Assembly: GCA_963575745.1 (NCBI GenBank)
Contig: CAUYUJ010017900.1
Location: 15,001 to 35,000 of the forward strand
DNA length: 20,000 nucleotides
Direction: 5' to 3'
Source of the DNA: Prorocentrum cordatum
Taxonomy: Eukaryota > Sar > Dinophyceae > Prorocentrales > Prorocentraceae
In this document: piece by piece, positions 1 to 7,618 of the stretch
How positions within the stretch are numbered: the stretch's first letter is position 1
How the letters are laid out: every line of letters begins with the position of its first letter
The notes under the pieces: generated by a model
Database searches by the model: none
What the model saw: only the letters and a program-made list of their open reading frames with translations
What the model was told of the DNA's origin: nothing
Made by a program: the position numbers and the translations under genes

Positions 1-1199
1 TTACAAAAAACATTGCGACATTTTGATGGACAAGGAATTGGGAATGCACTCCCTCATCAAGCTCTTGAACGCAGTAATCACTCCAACGATATTGTTTGGC
101 TTGTCGTCTTGCGCAATGACGCGGTCACAGTTGAGCTCATGAGATGTGCTTCACTGGAGGATGCTTCGAACAATCGTTGGTGGGACTCGTCTGGGAGCCG
201 AATCGTGGGGCGACGCATTGCGGAGAAGGAGGCTGGCACATGATATTGTTCTAATGTTATGGCCAGTGGAAGACTGGGGCGTCCAGTTGCTACGATGGCA
301 GTGCAGGTTGGTCCTTCGAGTAGGCGCGATGGCGGGCAGCTGGCCTGCAATAGTCTCGCGTTGGCACCCACGATTTTCGTGAACGAGAAGAAGACCTTAT
401 GCATTTTCCCACTCAGGTTCCAGGGTGCCAACGCAGTCGCGCCCGGTTCTGGGCCGAGCATCGGCTCGATTGGAATGCCTGTTTGTTTAGTTTTTTGTTT
501 TTGTTTTTTGTTTTCCCCCCAGGGATGCTCGATTTCTCCGAGTCCCTCATCGTGTAAGTGATCGGGTTCGATTGCTCCCACAATCCTGGCGCCAGGGGGC
601 GTCGCCAATGGTTTGTTGTTGCTGCTACTGGTGTTGTTGAATTTCATTTCAGCATCTCACTTGTTGTTGATCATCCCTGCGCGGTAGCCATGTCGTTTTC
701 CATTTGAAGTGCTCCTCCCGGGGCTTGCACCCTGTTTTCTACCAGGGGAGGCAAGGTGCCACCAAACTGTGCCCTTGGCCCCCAGTTTACAGCAACAGTG
801 GCTCCCGCCTTGTACTGCTTCGCAATTCATTCCAACATCGTGCTCTCGCGCGGGACGTACTCATAATTCATGCAGGAATCGCGCATTCGCGCGGGACTTC
901 ATAGCGTGTTATTCAAACGTCGCGCCCTCGACTCTCAGGAATCGCGTTTTCGGTCAGGTTATCCCCACGATTTATTTGGCAATCGCACTACCGCTTGAGA
1001 TTTTCCGGCGATTCGCGCAGAATTCACGCTTCAGCACCTGCCTACTTGACCTGGCCGCCTTGCCCCGCCTTCCCGACCGTCCCGTGCTTGTAGGGTCTAC
1101 CCGCCCGATCAGCCCGTCTGGTTCTGACATGTGTTCCCTGCTCATGGCCTTGCATCGTGCAAATTTCTCTTGTGCTCCGTCTTCCTCCCAGTTCCATCC
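1..1199. other. Left flank without a recognisable gene
   Basis: I recognise no gene here. A minus-strand frame from ATG at 645-647 to 78 (189 codons) is open but resembles no family I know, and its sequence is low in conserved-looking motifs. The stretch 611-670 is TTG/GTT-rich. Between about 800 and 960 a short motif with CAGGAATCGCG recurs (about 873 and 938), and part of it (about 915-965) resembles the reverse complement of about 9530-9580. The composition is less GC-rich than the retrotransposon. Confidence 0.5.
481..522 (+). promoter_or_regulatory. Polypyrimidine tract ending in AG (possible splice acceptor)
   Basis: An almost pure T/C-run with a few Gs ends in CCCCCCAG at 515-522. This is the form of a eukaryotic 3' splice site, which in dinoflagellates may serve cis or trans (spliced leader) splicing. 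No recognisable exon follows, so the use is an inference only. Confidence 0.25.
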
Positions 1200-1349
1200 G
1201 TCCCCCCGTCCTGTTTTAAGGGCTGCGCTACACGTGCGTGGCAGGTATGGAGGACATACCCCAAGGGGGTACTGTCGAGGACGAAGAGGGCGGGTATCGA
1301 AGGTTTGGGATATACGTGTTGAGTGGCACGCGAACAGGTAAGAGTGAAC
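1200..1349 (-). repeat. Inverted repeat, left arm
   Basis: The reverse complement of this stretch aligns with 1631-1785 over about 150 bases with small gaps. Shared blocks include GTTC.CTCTTA, CGCGTGC, CAACACGT.TATC, CGCCCTCTTCGTC, CTTACCTGCC/CATACCTGCC and the final GAC.GGG stretch. The two arms are clearly related but diverged (roughly 70-75 percent by eye). They enclose about 280 bp. Confidence 0.75.
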
Positions 1350-1370
1350 AGTCTTAACTTGGCTATTGGC

Positions 1371-1434
1371 ATTGCTGTTGTTGTTGCTGCTGCTGTTCCT
1401 GTTCCTGTTGCTGTTGCTGTTGCTGTTGCTGGTC
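1371..1434 (+). repeat. TTGCTG/TTCCTG microsatellite
   Basis: Runs of TTG, CTG and GTTGCT hexamers make up an imperfect triplet/hexamer microsatellite. It lies in the loop between the two inverted repeat arms. Confidence 0.85.
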
Positions 1435-1447
1435 TTGCGGTGAGCTG

Positions 1448-1640
1448 GGAGCCAACGACAGTTTGGTGACATCACATCTCCCCCTGTAAGCAGCAGGGTG
1501 CGAGCCCCGCGAGGAGCATTTTCATGTGCAGGAATAGAATGGTCACCGTAGGGGGATCAACATTATTTATGGTGTACACATGAGAAGTTCAACTACCATC
1601 AGCAACCCCACCAGCAATCATTTTCATAATGTTCGCTCTT
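1448..1640 (+). repeat. Dispersed SINE-like repeat, copy 1
   Basis: This stretch aligns with 9730-9905: GGGAGCCA, then CAGGGTGCGAGCCC, GAGGAGC, a CAC..GGGGG.TCAACA block and a GAGAA.TTCAA block in the same order. A short hairpin is seen at 1493-1510 (GCAGGG, loop TGCGAG, CCCCGC). The GGTGCGAGCCC core resembles a Pol III B box, so a tRNA-derived SINE is possible, but I could not fold a full tRNA. Confidence 0.5.
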
Positions 1641-1785
1641 ATCTTCTCGCGTGCAGTTTCAACACGTGTATCTCAGACCCTCGATGCCCGCCCGCCCTCT
1701 TCGTCTGGGGGTACATCTTCCTTACCTGCCGCGTGTAGTTGGCGCAACCGCTGAGACAGGGGAGGGGACCAACGGGATAGACTTG
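1631..1785 (+). repeat. Inverted repeat, right arm
   Basis: Right arm of the pair with 1200-1349 (in inverse orientation). It has lost about 10 bases opposite the CTCGACAGTACCCCC block of the left arm. The pair could be two oppositely inserted copies of one repeat or the arms of a foldback element; no transposase is present. Confidence 0.75.
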
Positions 1786-1796
1786 CAGGATGAGGG

Positions 1797-1816
1797 TCTC
1801 TCTCTCTCTCTCTCTC
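1797..1816 (+). repeat. (TC)10 microsatellite
   Basis: Ten perfect TC dinucleotides. Confidence 0.95.
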
Positions 1817-1900
1817 GTGCTTATCTTCGGATGAGGACGCGCGGCCGAACTGGCCCGGACCGATCCGAGCTGGACCCTTCCTGCGTAGAGGAGACGCTCG

Positions 1901-1932
1901 GGGAGGAGGAGGGTGGAGGAGGAGGTGGAGGA
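1901..1932 (+). repeat. GGA-rich tract at the retrotransposon 3' side
   Basis: A short GGA-rich tract (GGA, GGT units) lies next to the 3' end of the minus-strand retrotransposon. It has the same repeat and the same strand as the much longer GGA tract at 9032-9373 on the other side. I read the two as halves of one microsatellite split by the insertion. Confidence 0.7.
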
Positions 1933-1994
1933 TCGCACGCCACTGAGGGGAAAGGGGGGGGGAGAAAGTCAGACGGTCAAAAAAAAAAACCAAA

Positions 1995-2086
1995 ACCCAG
2001 GGGGGCCCATCCGAGGGGAACTTTTTGTCACCCTGGCAGGGCGGCCAAGACCTGCCAGGGGCCAACGACAGGGCCCCCCCCTGGGT
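1995..2086 (-). promoter_or_regulatory. Nested stem-loop in the LINE 3' UTR
   Basis: Directly behind the TAG stop codon (2089-2091), the sequence can form an outer stem between 1995-2008 and 2071-2086 (ACCCA, G run, CCC against its complement; two extra bases in the longer G/C run). Inside is a perfect 10-bp hairpin: CCCTGGCAGG at 2031-2040, a 10-base loop, and CCTGCCAGGG at 2051-2060. In some LINE groups the reverse transcriptase recognises a 3' stem-loop of its own RNA; a similar role here is an inference. On the sense strand the outer stem is followed by a T-rich run (1989-1980). Confidence 0.7.
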
Positions 2087-2088
2087 AT

Positions 2089-2997
2089 CTAACCGCCCAG
2101 TTCTTCTTCCAGATCGTTGTCTGGGTCTCGCTCCTTCAGCTTCCGTCCCAATTCAGCGGCTTCGAACTCATTGAGCCCGAACGCTTGCAGGACATCTGCC
2201 AGGCACAAAATTGCACGTGCAGGTGGGTCCGTAGCGGCCCTTGAGACACCTCCTTCTCTCTTCTGGGCCATCTTGGACTCCGAAACCCCACCAACCAGCT
2301 CGCGCGCCCAAGCCCCAGGAGTTCGCCAAGAGCCCAGCTTGAGAGGCCTGTTGGGGTGCTTGCCCTTGCAGACAGCCCGAGTGTTCTTCCTGCCTGGGTC
2401 CACCAAGGCCTGCTGGGACCCTCCACAGCTCTTGCGAAGGCCTCTGGATCCCGCAGACACCGTGGCGTACCCCCCGCAGGTCGAACAAAAAAGGATGGGG
2501 GGCTGGTTGTCTTCAACCGAGAACTGAAGCAAGGCGTGCCCTTCAATGAAGGCAGGGGTCTGGTGGGCATCCTCTGCCATCGCCAGCAGCTCGGGCCCCA
2601 AGGGCTCAGATGGAGGTCTCGAGGACTGTGGAGGCTGGTCGGGATGAGGAGCAGGAGCAGCAGCAGCCTCACCCCCGCCCCCCTCCTGCCTCCTCAACGC
2701 CTCAAGAGCCTCCTCCAAGTCAGATCCCCCCTCCAGGGAGATCTCTGTGAGCCCTTGGGCTCCCACGTTGTCCCACCTGCCTTCCTGAACATAGTGGCCT
2801 TCAGCCCTACTAATGAACTGAAGGAGCAGGCGTGAGACATGGAGCATGCCTTTGGTTATCAAAACCACATTGGACGGGCAGCGACATAGCTCCGCACCCA
2901 ACTTCGCAAGTCGATCAGCTTCGGCATTGCCCTCCCTCTCAAAGTGGCTGATCCGTCCTTCACGCGCATCTGTCATCGACGTGTGGGCCGCCACCTT
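2089..2997 (-). pseudogene. LINE: RNase H C-terminal part and Cys-rich C-terminal domain
   Basis: This frame begins with the second half of the RNase H: a VAAHTS stretch and GNAEADRLAKLGA, which hold the usual His and the last catalytic Asp. A long Ala/Pro/Glu-rich linker follows, then a Cys-rich domain with CSTCGGYA, a later RKSCGG and RAVCKGKHPNRP. That tail is typical of dinoflagellate LINE polyproteins and probably binds zinc or nucleic acid. The frame ends in TAG at 2089-2091. It is separated from the first half of the RNase H by a one-base shift in a run of six T (sense strand) at about 3000-3005; with five T the two parts would join. Without that join the part has no start of its own. 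Confidence 0.85.
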
Positions 2998-3349
2998 ACA
3001 AAAAACTCACCAGAGCGGGCGTTCCTTCACGGAATACCTCCTTCCAGATGTGTGCCCGAGTGTTGCCGTCTCTCTGCGCATATCTGGCATTCAGACAACA
3101 TTGAAATGTGCCTTTGCAATCGGAATAAATCGTACACCTGCCTACTAGGTGTCCCAAGGCCATCAGGGTGGCGTAATCCCCCCCGTCTCCGGCTACCTGG
3201 TCGGGGCTTTGTAGTGGGGGGGCCGCCCCAAACCACCCCGCCAGGGGTCGGCGATCTTGGTCGAAAACCGCCACACCCCAACCAGCAACCCTAAAGGACG
3301 GGAAGAAACCATCGACCCCAGAGCCATCACAAAAGAACATGGCCACCAT
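2998..3349 (-). pseudogene. LINE: RNase H N-terminal part
   Basis: The frame opens with MFFCDGSG, whose Asp (codon 3326-3328) is the first catalytic residue of RNase H. It continues through GWGVAVFDQD (a beta hairpin), DYATLMALGHLVG and the IYSDCKGT motif with the third catalytic Asp. In the place where the family normally has Glu, this copy has Asp (GDY), which may weaken metal binding. The frame stops at 2996-2998 after VSFL, just at the T-run that breaks it from its second half. Its upstream end overlaps the stop of the RT frame (3327-3329), so a one-base shift also lies near 3330-3350. RNase H removes the RNA strand from the RNA-DNA hybrid after reverse transcription. Confidence 0.85.
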
Positions 3350-4965
3350 CTAGCGCCAGCGGCGCCGCTTGTCCTTCAACCTTGAACTCCCACTCAGGGT
3401 TCCACTCAGGTCGGGGGAAAACTTGACAAGGGTCGGGAAGGATCCCCCTAGCAAACCTCTCTTGCAAGTGCGCTGGCCCTACCCGCAAACGCCGCGCTGG
3501 GCCATCCAGGTCCTGCGGCAGGTTGTCTCGACGCCAGCTTAGCCTAGCGGGGCAATCAAAGTGACGATGGAACAAGCTGCCGATAGCTTCCCCACATAGG
3601 AGACAGTGCGACGGCAGGACAGGGTCATGCCTGTGAAGTCGCGCTTGGCACCAATGCGAGCCAATCGCGAGACCTCGGAGAGTCCTCTGCTCACGAATCC
3701 CCCACCGCCCGCCTCTCCCACCGTCATCCTCATCGAGCTTCCAGCGTCTATGCAGGAACTCATTCAAGGGCCGCCAAAAGATGTCACCAGACCAGCCCTG
3801 ACCAAGGTCGATCTTGGCCAATCCTTCCTTGTCCGAGAAACGCCTAGCAGCGAATCGGGCCCTCCTGGCCAGGAACGCTGGGGAGACCTGGCGAAGATCC
3901 CAAACCTCCCCCGTGGCCTCCTTCAGGGTCCATGGGTCCTCAAAAACAAGGCCCACGCGGGCACGCGTGAGAATGAGGGCCGCAATGGGGTCTCGAACAC
4001 GGGCCCAAGGCCTGGGCAACTGAAGCAACTCCTGGCCACTGGAAAAAAGGGACTGCACCACCACAGGTGCCAGGCGCTGATCTTTGAGGATCTGGCTGTA
4101 GGTGCGGAGAGCATCGGCCGTTAGGATGACCAGCGGATCCCGAACCCAACCTCCCCTCGCACTCATCGAGGCCAACTCAAGGGAGCATCCTTTGGGGGGC
4201 CTCCCTTCCGCCCTAACAGCTGCAAGCCGAACTTGTTGTAGCTTGCCATTGGGGAGGCCCTGGATGTTGGCACCCCAGAGGGCCTTCGACGTGACGCCTG
4301 CCTTAAAAATGGTGCCACACTGAGCCCCAGCCGCTCGAAGCGCGAGGACCTTCGCCACTTTTTGTTGGGACTCCACAAATCGCTCATGCTGGGTGCTCAC
4401 CCGCCGCCTGGCGCCGTCCGTGGCGTCCCCACCTAGGTCCCTGTGAACCTGGGCGCGCACCTTGGCAGGCAAATCGCACTGCCTGGACAGCTCCTGTGCC
4501 AGCTCCGAGGAGGAAGCCATCAGGCCTAGCTTGTTCATGGCAATGGGCAGGCCCACGCGCTGCAGGTCCGTCGTCACAGACCGAAACGAAGCTGCCAGCT
4601 CCCGCGTGATGACTGTATCACCACCAACTGCATGCAGCGAGACATCGTCAATGACGTTCTTAATGCACACTGTCGGGTTGCCAACCATGGCCTTGCGCAG
4701 CGCCACAAGCAGCAGCAGCCTGGCAAACGTGGTGGCCCCCGAGCAGCCTGCAATGACCGTGCCGTTCGGCTGGATCACTTGTCTGATAGCGCCCTGCCAA
4801 GTCACTCGCCTCGGGCCTCGATAAAGGCAACAGTACGCTCGCAGGGGCGCTATCGGAAATGAGCTAGCCTGGGCCGCTGCCAGCAGCCCTTCGTGTGAAA
4901 TGTGTTCGTAGAATTTGCGCAGGTCGAGAAAAACGTGTCGCTGTGGACAGACCTGGGACGGTGCG
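3330..4965 (-). pseudogene. LINE: reverse transcriptase palm, thumb and CCHC knuckle
   Basis: This is the core of the reverse transcriptase. The frame is open upstream of any ATG. Motif A is HVFLDLRKFYEHI (catalytic Asp codon 4923-4925). Motif B is seen as NGTVIAGCSGATTFARLL. Motif C is VIDDVSLHAVG, where the Asp pair (codons 4644-4649) replaces the more usual Y/F-x-D-D by I-D-D. A thumb-like region with DLGGDATDGARRR follows, then a CCHC knuckle (CLLC ... H.... C, codons within 3552-3605), which in LINEs helps bind RNA. The frame ends at TGA 3327-3329 where the RNase H should follow. The catalytic residues are kept, so decay looks recent, or the shifts are sequencing errors. Confidence 0.9.
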
Positions 4966-5135
4966 CGCGTAGGCGTTCAGAACATTGTGGACCCACGCAC
5001 TCTTGTCGCAAGCCGTGCTCGAGCTGGGGCCCCAGAAAAAAGTCGCATCCACCGTTCGTTCCCAGGCCGCACATAGCCTATGCCGAATGCGGCTCCAGAC
5101 TCTGGCCCAGAGGGGGAGAAGCCCAATGGGCCTCG
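4966..5135 (-). pseudogene. LINE: reverse transcriptase N-terminal (fingers) segment in another frame
   Basis: This short segment continues the fingers domain: RPIGLLPLWARVW, followed by RIRHRLCAAW, a FFWGPSSSTACD loop and WVHNVLNAYAR. It matches the RT1-RT3 blocks that lie between the LDKPTGG block and motif A. It is one frame away from both neighbours. The upstream shift lies in a GGGAGGGCGAGG stretch (sense) at about 5133-5138, the downstream shift in an alternating GC run at 4963-4969. Both are places where slippage or base-calling errors are likely. Confidence 0.85.
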
Positions 5136-6242
5136 CCCTCCCGTGGGCTTGTCTAGACAGACCACTAAGACCATCCAGAGGGGCCCACCCTCGGGATGCC
5201 GCTCCCAAGCCGTTAGGATCCCTGCAAGAGCTTCAACCAGAGGCCTGGGGGGCTGAAGAAGGAGACGCGGGCTGAAGGAGTCCCAGCCCAGGGTCGTCGA
5301 GGGGCTAAAAGACGCCGCCGCTTCCAGCACTTGTTCAGCCGTGATCGGCGGCAGGTCCTCGGGGACCGCCCGCCCACTTGGGGGGCCTTCAGCGTCCCGC
5401 GCTGGGTTGGTCCAGATCGGGATCCAATCCCGCAAAATGCGATCTAGTGCCGCCTGCCCTACATGCGGCCTGGGACCTCCCACTTGCTCAGTGAAATCCT
5501 CGTCATCAAGGACTGGCAAGGGAGGCTGAGCGGGGCCTTTCGAGTGCCTGTGAGCCGCCCGACCTCCACGACCGACCGGCGACTGAGCCCGCGACCTCCA
5601 TTTTTTTCGGCCTTCCGCTGTCTCCTGCTGCACTCTACTGTCAACTACACGCTGGATGGCATTCACTAAGTCCCCACGACTGGGACCCGCTAGGCCCTGA
5701 AAAAGATCGGCCACCGACCGTCGCGCTAGCAGAGGTTCCTCAACCTCCTCCAGCAGGTCTTGCAGCGGCCTGGCCGAATCTAGCAGGCGCCCCCGTCGGG
5801 CGTCAGTCGCCGCCTTCATATACTGCAGGGTCAACCGCCTCAAAGACAGCCAACGTTTGGTACCAGGGAGGGAGCGCCTGTGCAGCTCCTGACACCTCGA
5901 TGCTTCTAGCGGCACTAGCTGAACCTGGCAACCCTTGGCTCGGCCAAAATACTGCTTGTCATCTAGCCCATGTATGCGGCCTAGCGCCGACTCCGCAGCA
6001 TCGAACCACTGTTCCATCGCTGCTTGGGACGAGAGAGAAACCCAATCAAAGAGGGGCGGCTGCTGGCTGGGGTCCCACTGCATGCGTGCCTTCTCCTCCT
6101 CATCCTTGGGCAGCGGGGAACTGCGAGGCACCACGCGCTGCCGCGCTTTGGCCTGTCCAGCCACCTGCCCTGGTTGGAGCACAACTGCAGAATGCGGCCC
6201 CGCAGGCGTGTCAGGCTGCTCAATGCACTCCTTAACATGATA
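5136..6242 (-). pseudogene. LINE: end of EEP, linker and start of reverse transcriptase
   Basis: The frame follows the in-frame TAA at 6243-6245 without a change of phase. It starts with the last piece of the endonuclease, TPAGPHSAVVL, whose His probably matches the catalytic SDH His. A linker of about 250 residues rich in Arg, Glu and Leu follows. Then come PPITAEQVLEAAASF and STTLGWDSFSPRLL, the usual block that precedes the RT fingers, and finally LVVCLDKPTGG, the first RT motif. After this the frame is lost and the RPIGLLP block is found one frame away. No start codon with a clear context is needed, because this is internal to a polyprotein. Confidence 0.85.
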
Positions 6243-6811
6243 TTATAGACAGCGGCTGGCTACAACGAAGTCGTAGCAGTTACTGTGGCACGTCGTTCCT
6301 GGGGGCCTAACCACTGTCGCCCCAAGGTGATCTGCCCATTGGGATGCGAACAGCTGCTCAGCATCGATGTTCCAGTCACCTCCGATGACAAACGGGCAGC
6401 CCGCCGAGGCCACCGCTTCGCTGAGCTCCTCTAAAAAGGTGATGTTGGCGCCTGAGAGCCGAAGCGTGGTGTGGCCATACACTGAGGCAAAAAGGAACGG
6501 GAAAGACTGGTACACCATGATCTTGACCATGCAGAGCCTCTCAGACCAGCAGCTCTGCCCGTGGCCGTTGCTGCCAAAATGTGCCTTACATAGGATAGCC
6601 GTCCCTCCAGACGTCTCGCGGCGTCCTGCTCCCGTTCGCGCCGCCTCCGCGAACCATGACATGTATCCAGCTTTGTGACACCAACTGCGAGCCGCTTTGA
6701 TCTGTTCGTGTTCCAGCCTGTGTTCTCTTTCTCGTTCCGAGCACATTCCATGTGACTCTGAGCCGTAGACCACGAATTGCTGTTGTAGCTGACCAGCTGG
6801 AAATCCCATTT
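6243..6811 (-). pseudogene. LINE: EEP (apurinic-type) endonuclease domain
   Basis: The domain that nicks target DNA starts at WDFQLVSYNSNSWS (Asn codon 6782-6784) in the frame of the upstream repeats. A frameshift follows between about 6770 and 6726. It resumes in the second frame with EHRLEHEQIKAA (metal-binding Glu, codon 6723-6725), SGGTAIL, FASVYGH and GCPFVIGGDWNID (Asp codon 6375-6377, Asn codon 6369-6371), then YDFVVASRCL. A TAA at 6243-6245 cuts the domain just before its catalytic His. The residues needed for catalysis are otherwise in place. The order and spacing match EEP domains of other dinoflagellate LINEs. Confidence 0.88.
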
Positions 6812-7618
6812 CTGAGGTGTGGGTGGAGGGCCGCTCCAACCTGGGGCATCGACCACCTGCGCGTCTGCGGCCCAGGAAGGAGGCTGGGTCTGATCGAAGG
6901 CATCGACCACCCGCACGTCTGCGGCATCGATCCAAGACCCGCTGCCGTCCTTTAGGGTCTGCCCTCCAGCGGGCTCACCAGGGGCCACCAGCCCCGAAAC
7001 ACCTGCGCGCCACCGCCTCCGCTGCGGTGAGGGGGCAAGGCCGCTCCACGCTGGGGCATCGACCACCTGCACGTCTGCAGCCCAGGGTGGAGGCTGAGTC
7101 TGATCGAAGGCATCGACCACTCGCACGTCTGCGGCATCGATCAAAGGCCCGCTGCCTGCCTTTAGGGTCTGCCCTTACACAGGCTCCCCAGGGACCGCCA
7201 GCCCCGAAACACCAGCGCGCCACCGCCTCGCCTGCGGTGTGGGGGCAAGGCCGCTCCAACTTGGGGCATCGACCATCTGCGCGTCTGCAGCCCAAGGTGG
7301 GGGCTGGATCCGATCGACGGCATCGACCACCCGCACGTCTGCGGCATCGATCAAAGGCCCGCTGCCTGCCTTTAGGGTCTGCCCTTCCACAGGCTCCCCA
7401 GGGACCGCCAGCCCCGAACCACCTGCGCGCCACCGCCTCGCCTGCGGTGTGGGGGCTAGGCCGCTCCAGCTTGGGGCATCGACCACCTGCGCGTCTGCAG
7501 CCCAAGGTGGAGGCTGGATCCGATCGAAGGCATCGACCACCCGCACGTCTGCGGCATCGATCCAGGACCCGCTGCCTGCTTTTAGGGTCTGCCCTTCAAC
7601 GGGCTCCCCAGGGGCCGC
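6812..7618 (-). repeat. In-frame 210-bp (70-residue) tandem repeat of the LINE, four copies
   Basis: Four copies with a period of exactly 210 bp (the marker GCGGCATCGA on the plus strand falls at 6921, 7131, 7341 and 7551). Each full copy encodes 70 residues, with P-G-E-P-V-E-G-Q-T-L-K near its start, DAADVRVVDAF, WAADAQVVDAP and WSGLAPTPQ; the last copy stops at 59 residues and runs straight into the EEP domain. Inside each unit the AAD..VVDA motif occurs twice, 18 residues apart. Copies differ at scattered positions. The third copy in sense order has GAA changed to TAA at 7175-7177. The repeat is rich in Pro, Ala, Asp and Trp and has no Cys; I do not recognise it. It sits where LINEs normally have a short spacer between ORF1-like sequence and endonuclease. 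Confidence 0.92.

Noticed and set aside
560-600. tRNA gene suggested by GGGTTCGATTGCTCCC
   Set aside because: No matching A box, acceptor stem or anticodon arm could be found upstream.
683-705. Spliced-leader relic at GGTAGCCATG
   Set aside because: Only eight leader bases match; the rest differs.
2994-3005. Programmed frameshift between the two RNase H halves
   Set aside because: The T6 run is slippery, but the needed change is plus one, a stop follows at once, and the split lies inside a folded domain. A random indel is the simpler reading.
4977-6182. A separate gene starting at the GTG at 6180-6182
   Set aside because: The frame continues upstream in phase to the TAA at 6243-6245 and belongs to the EEP-linker-RT polyprotein.
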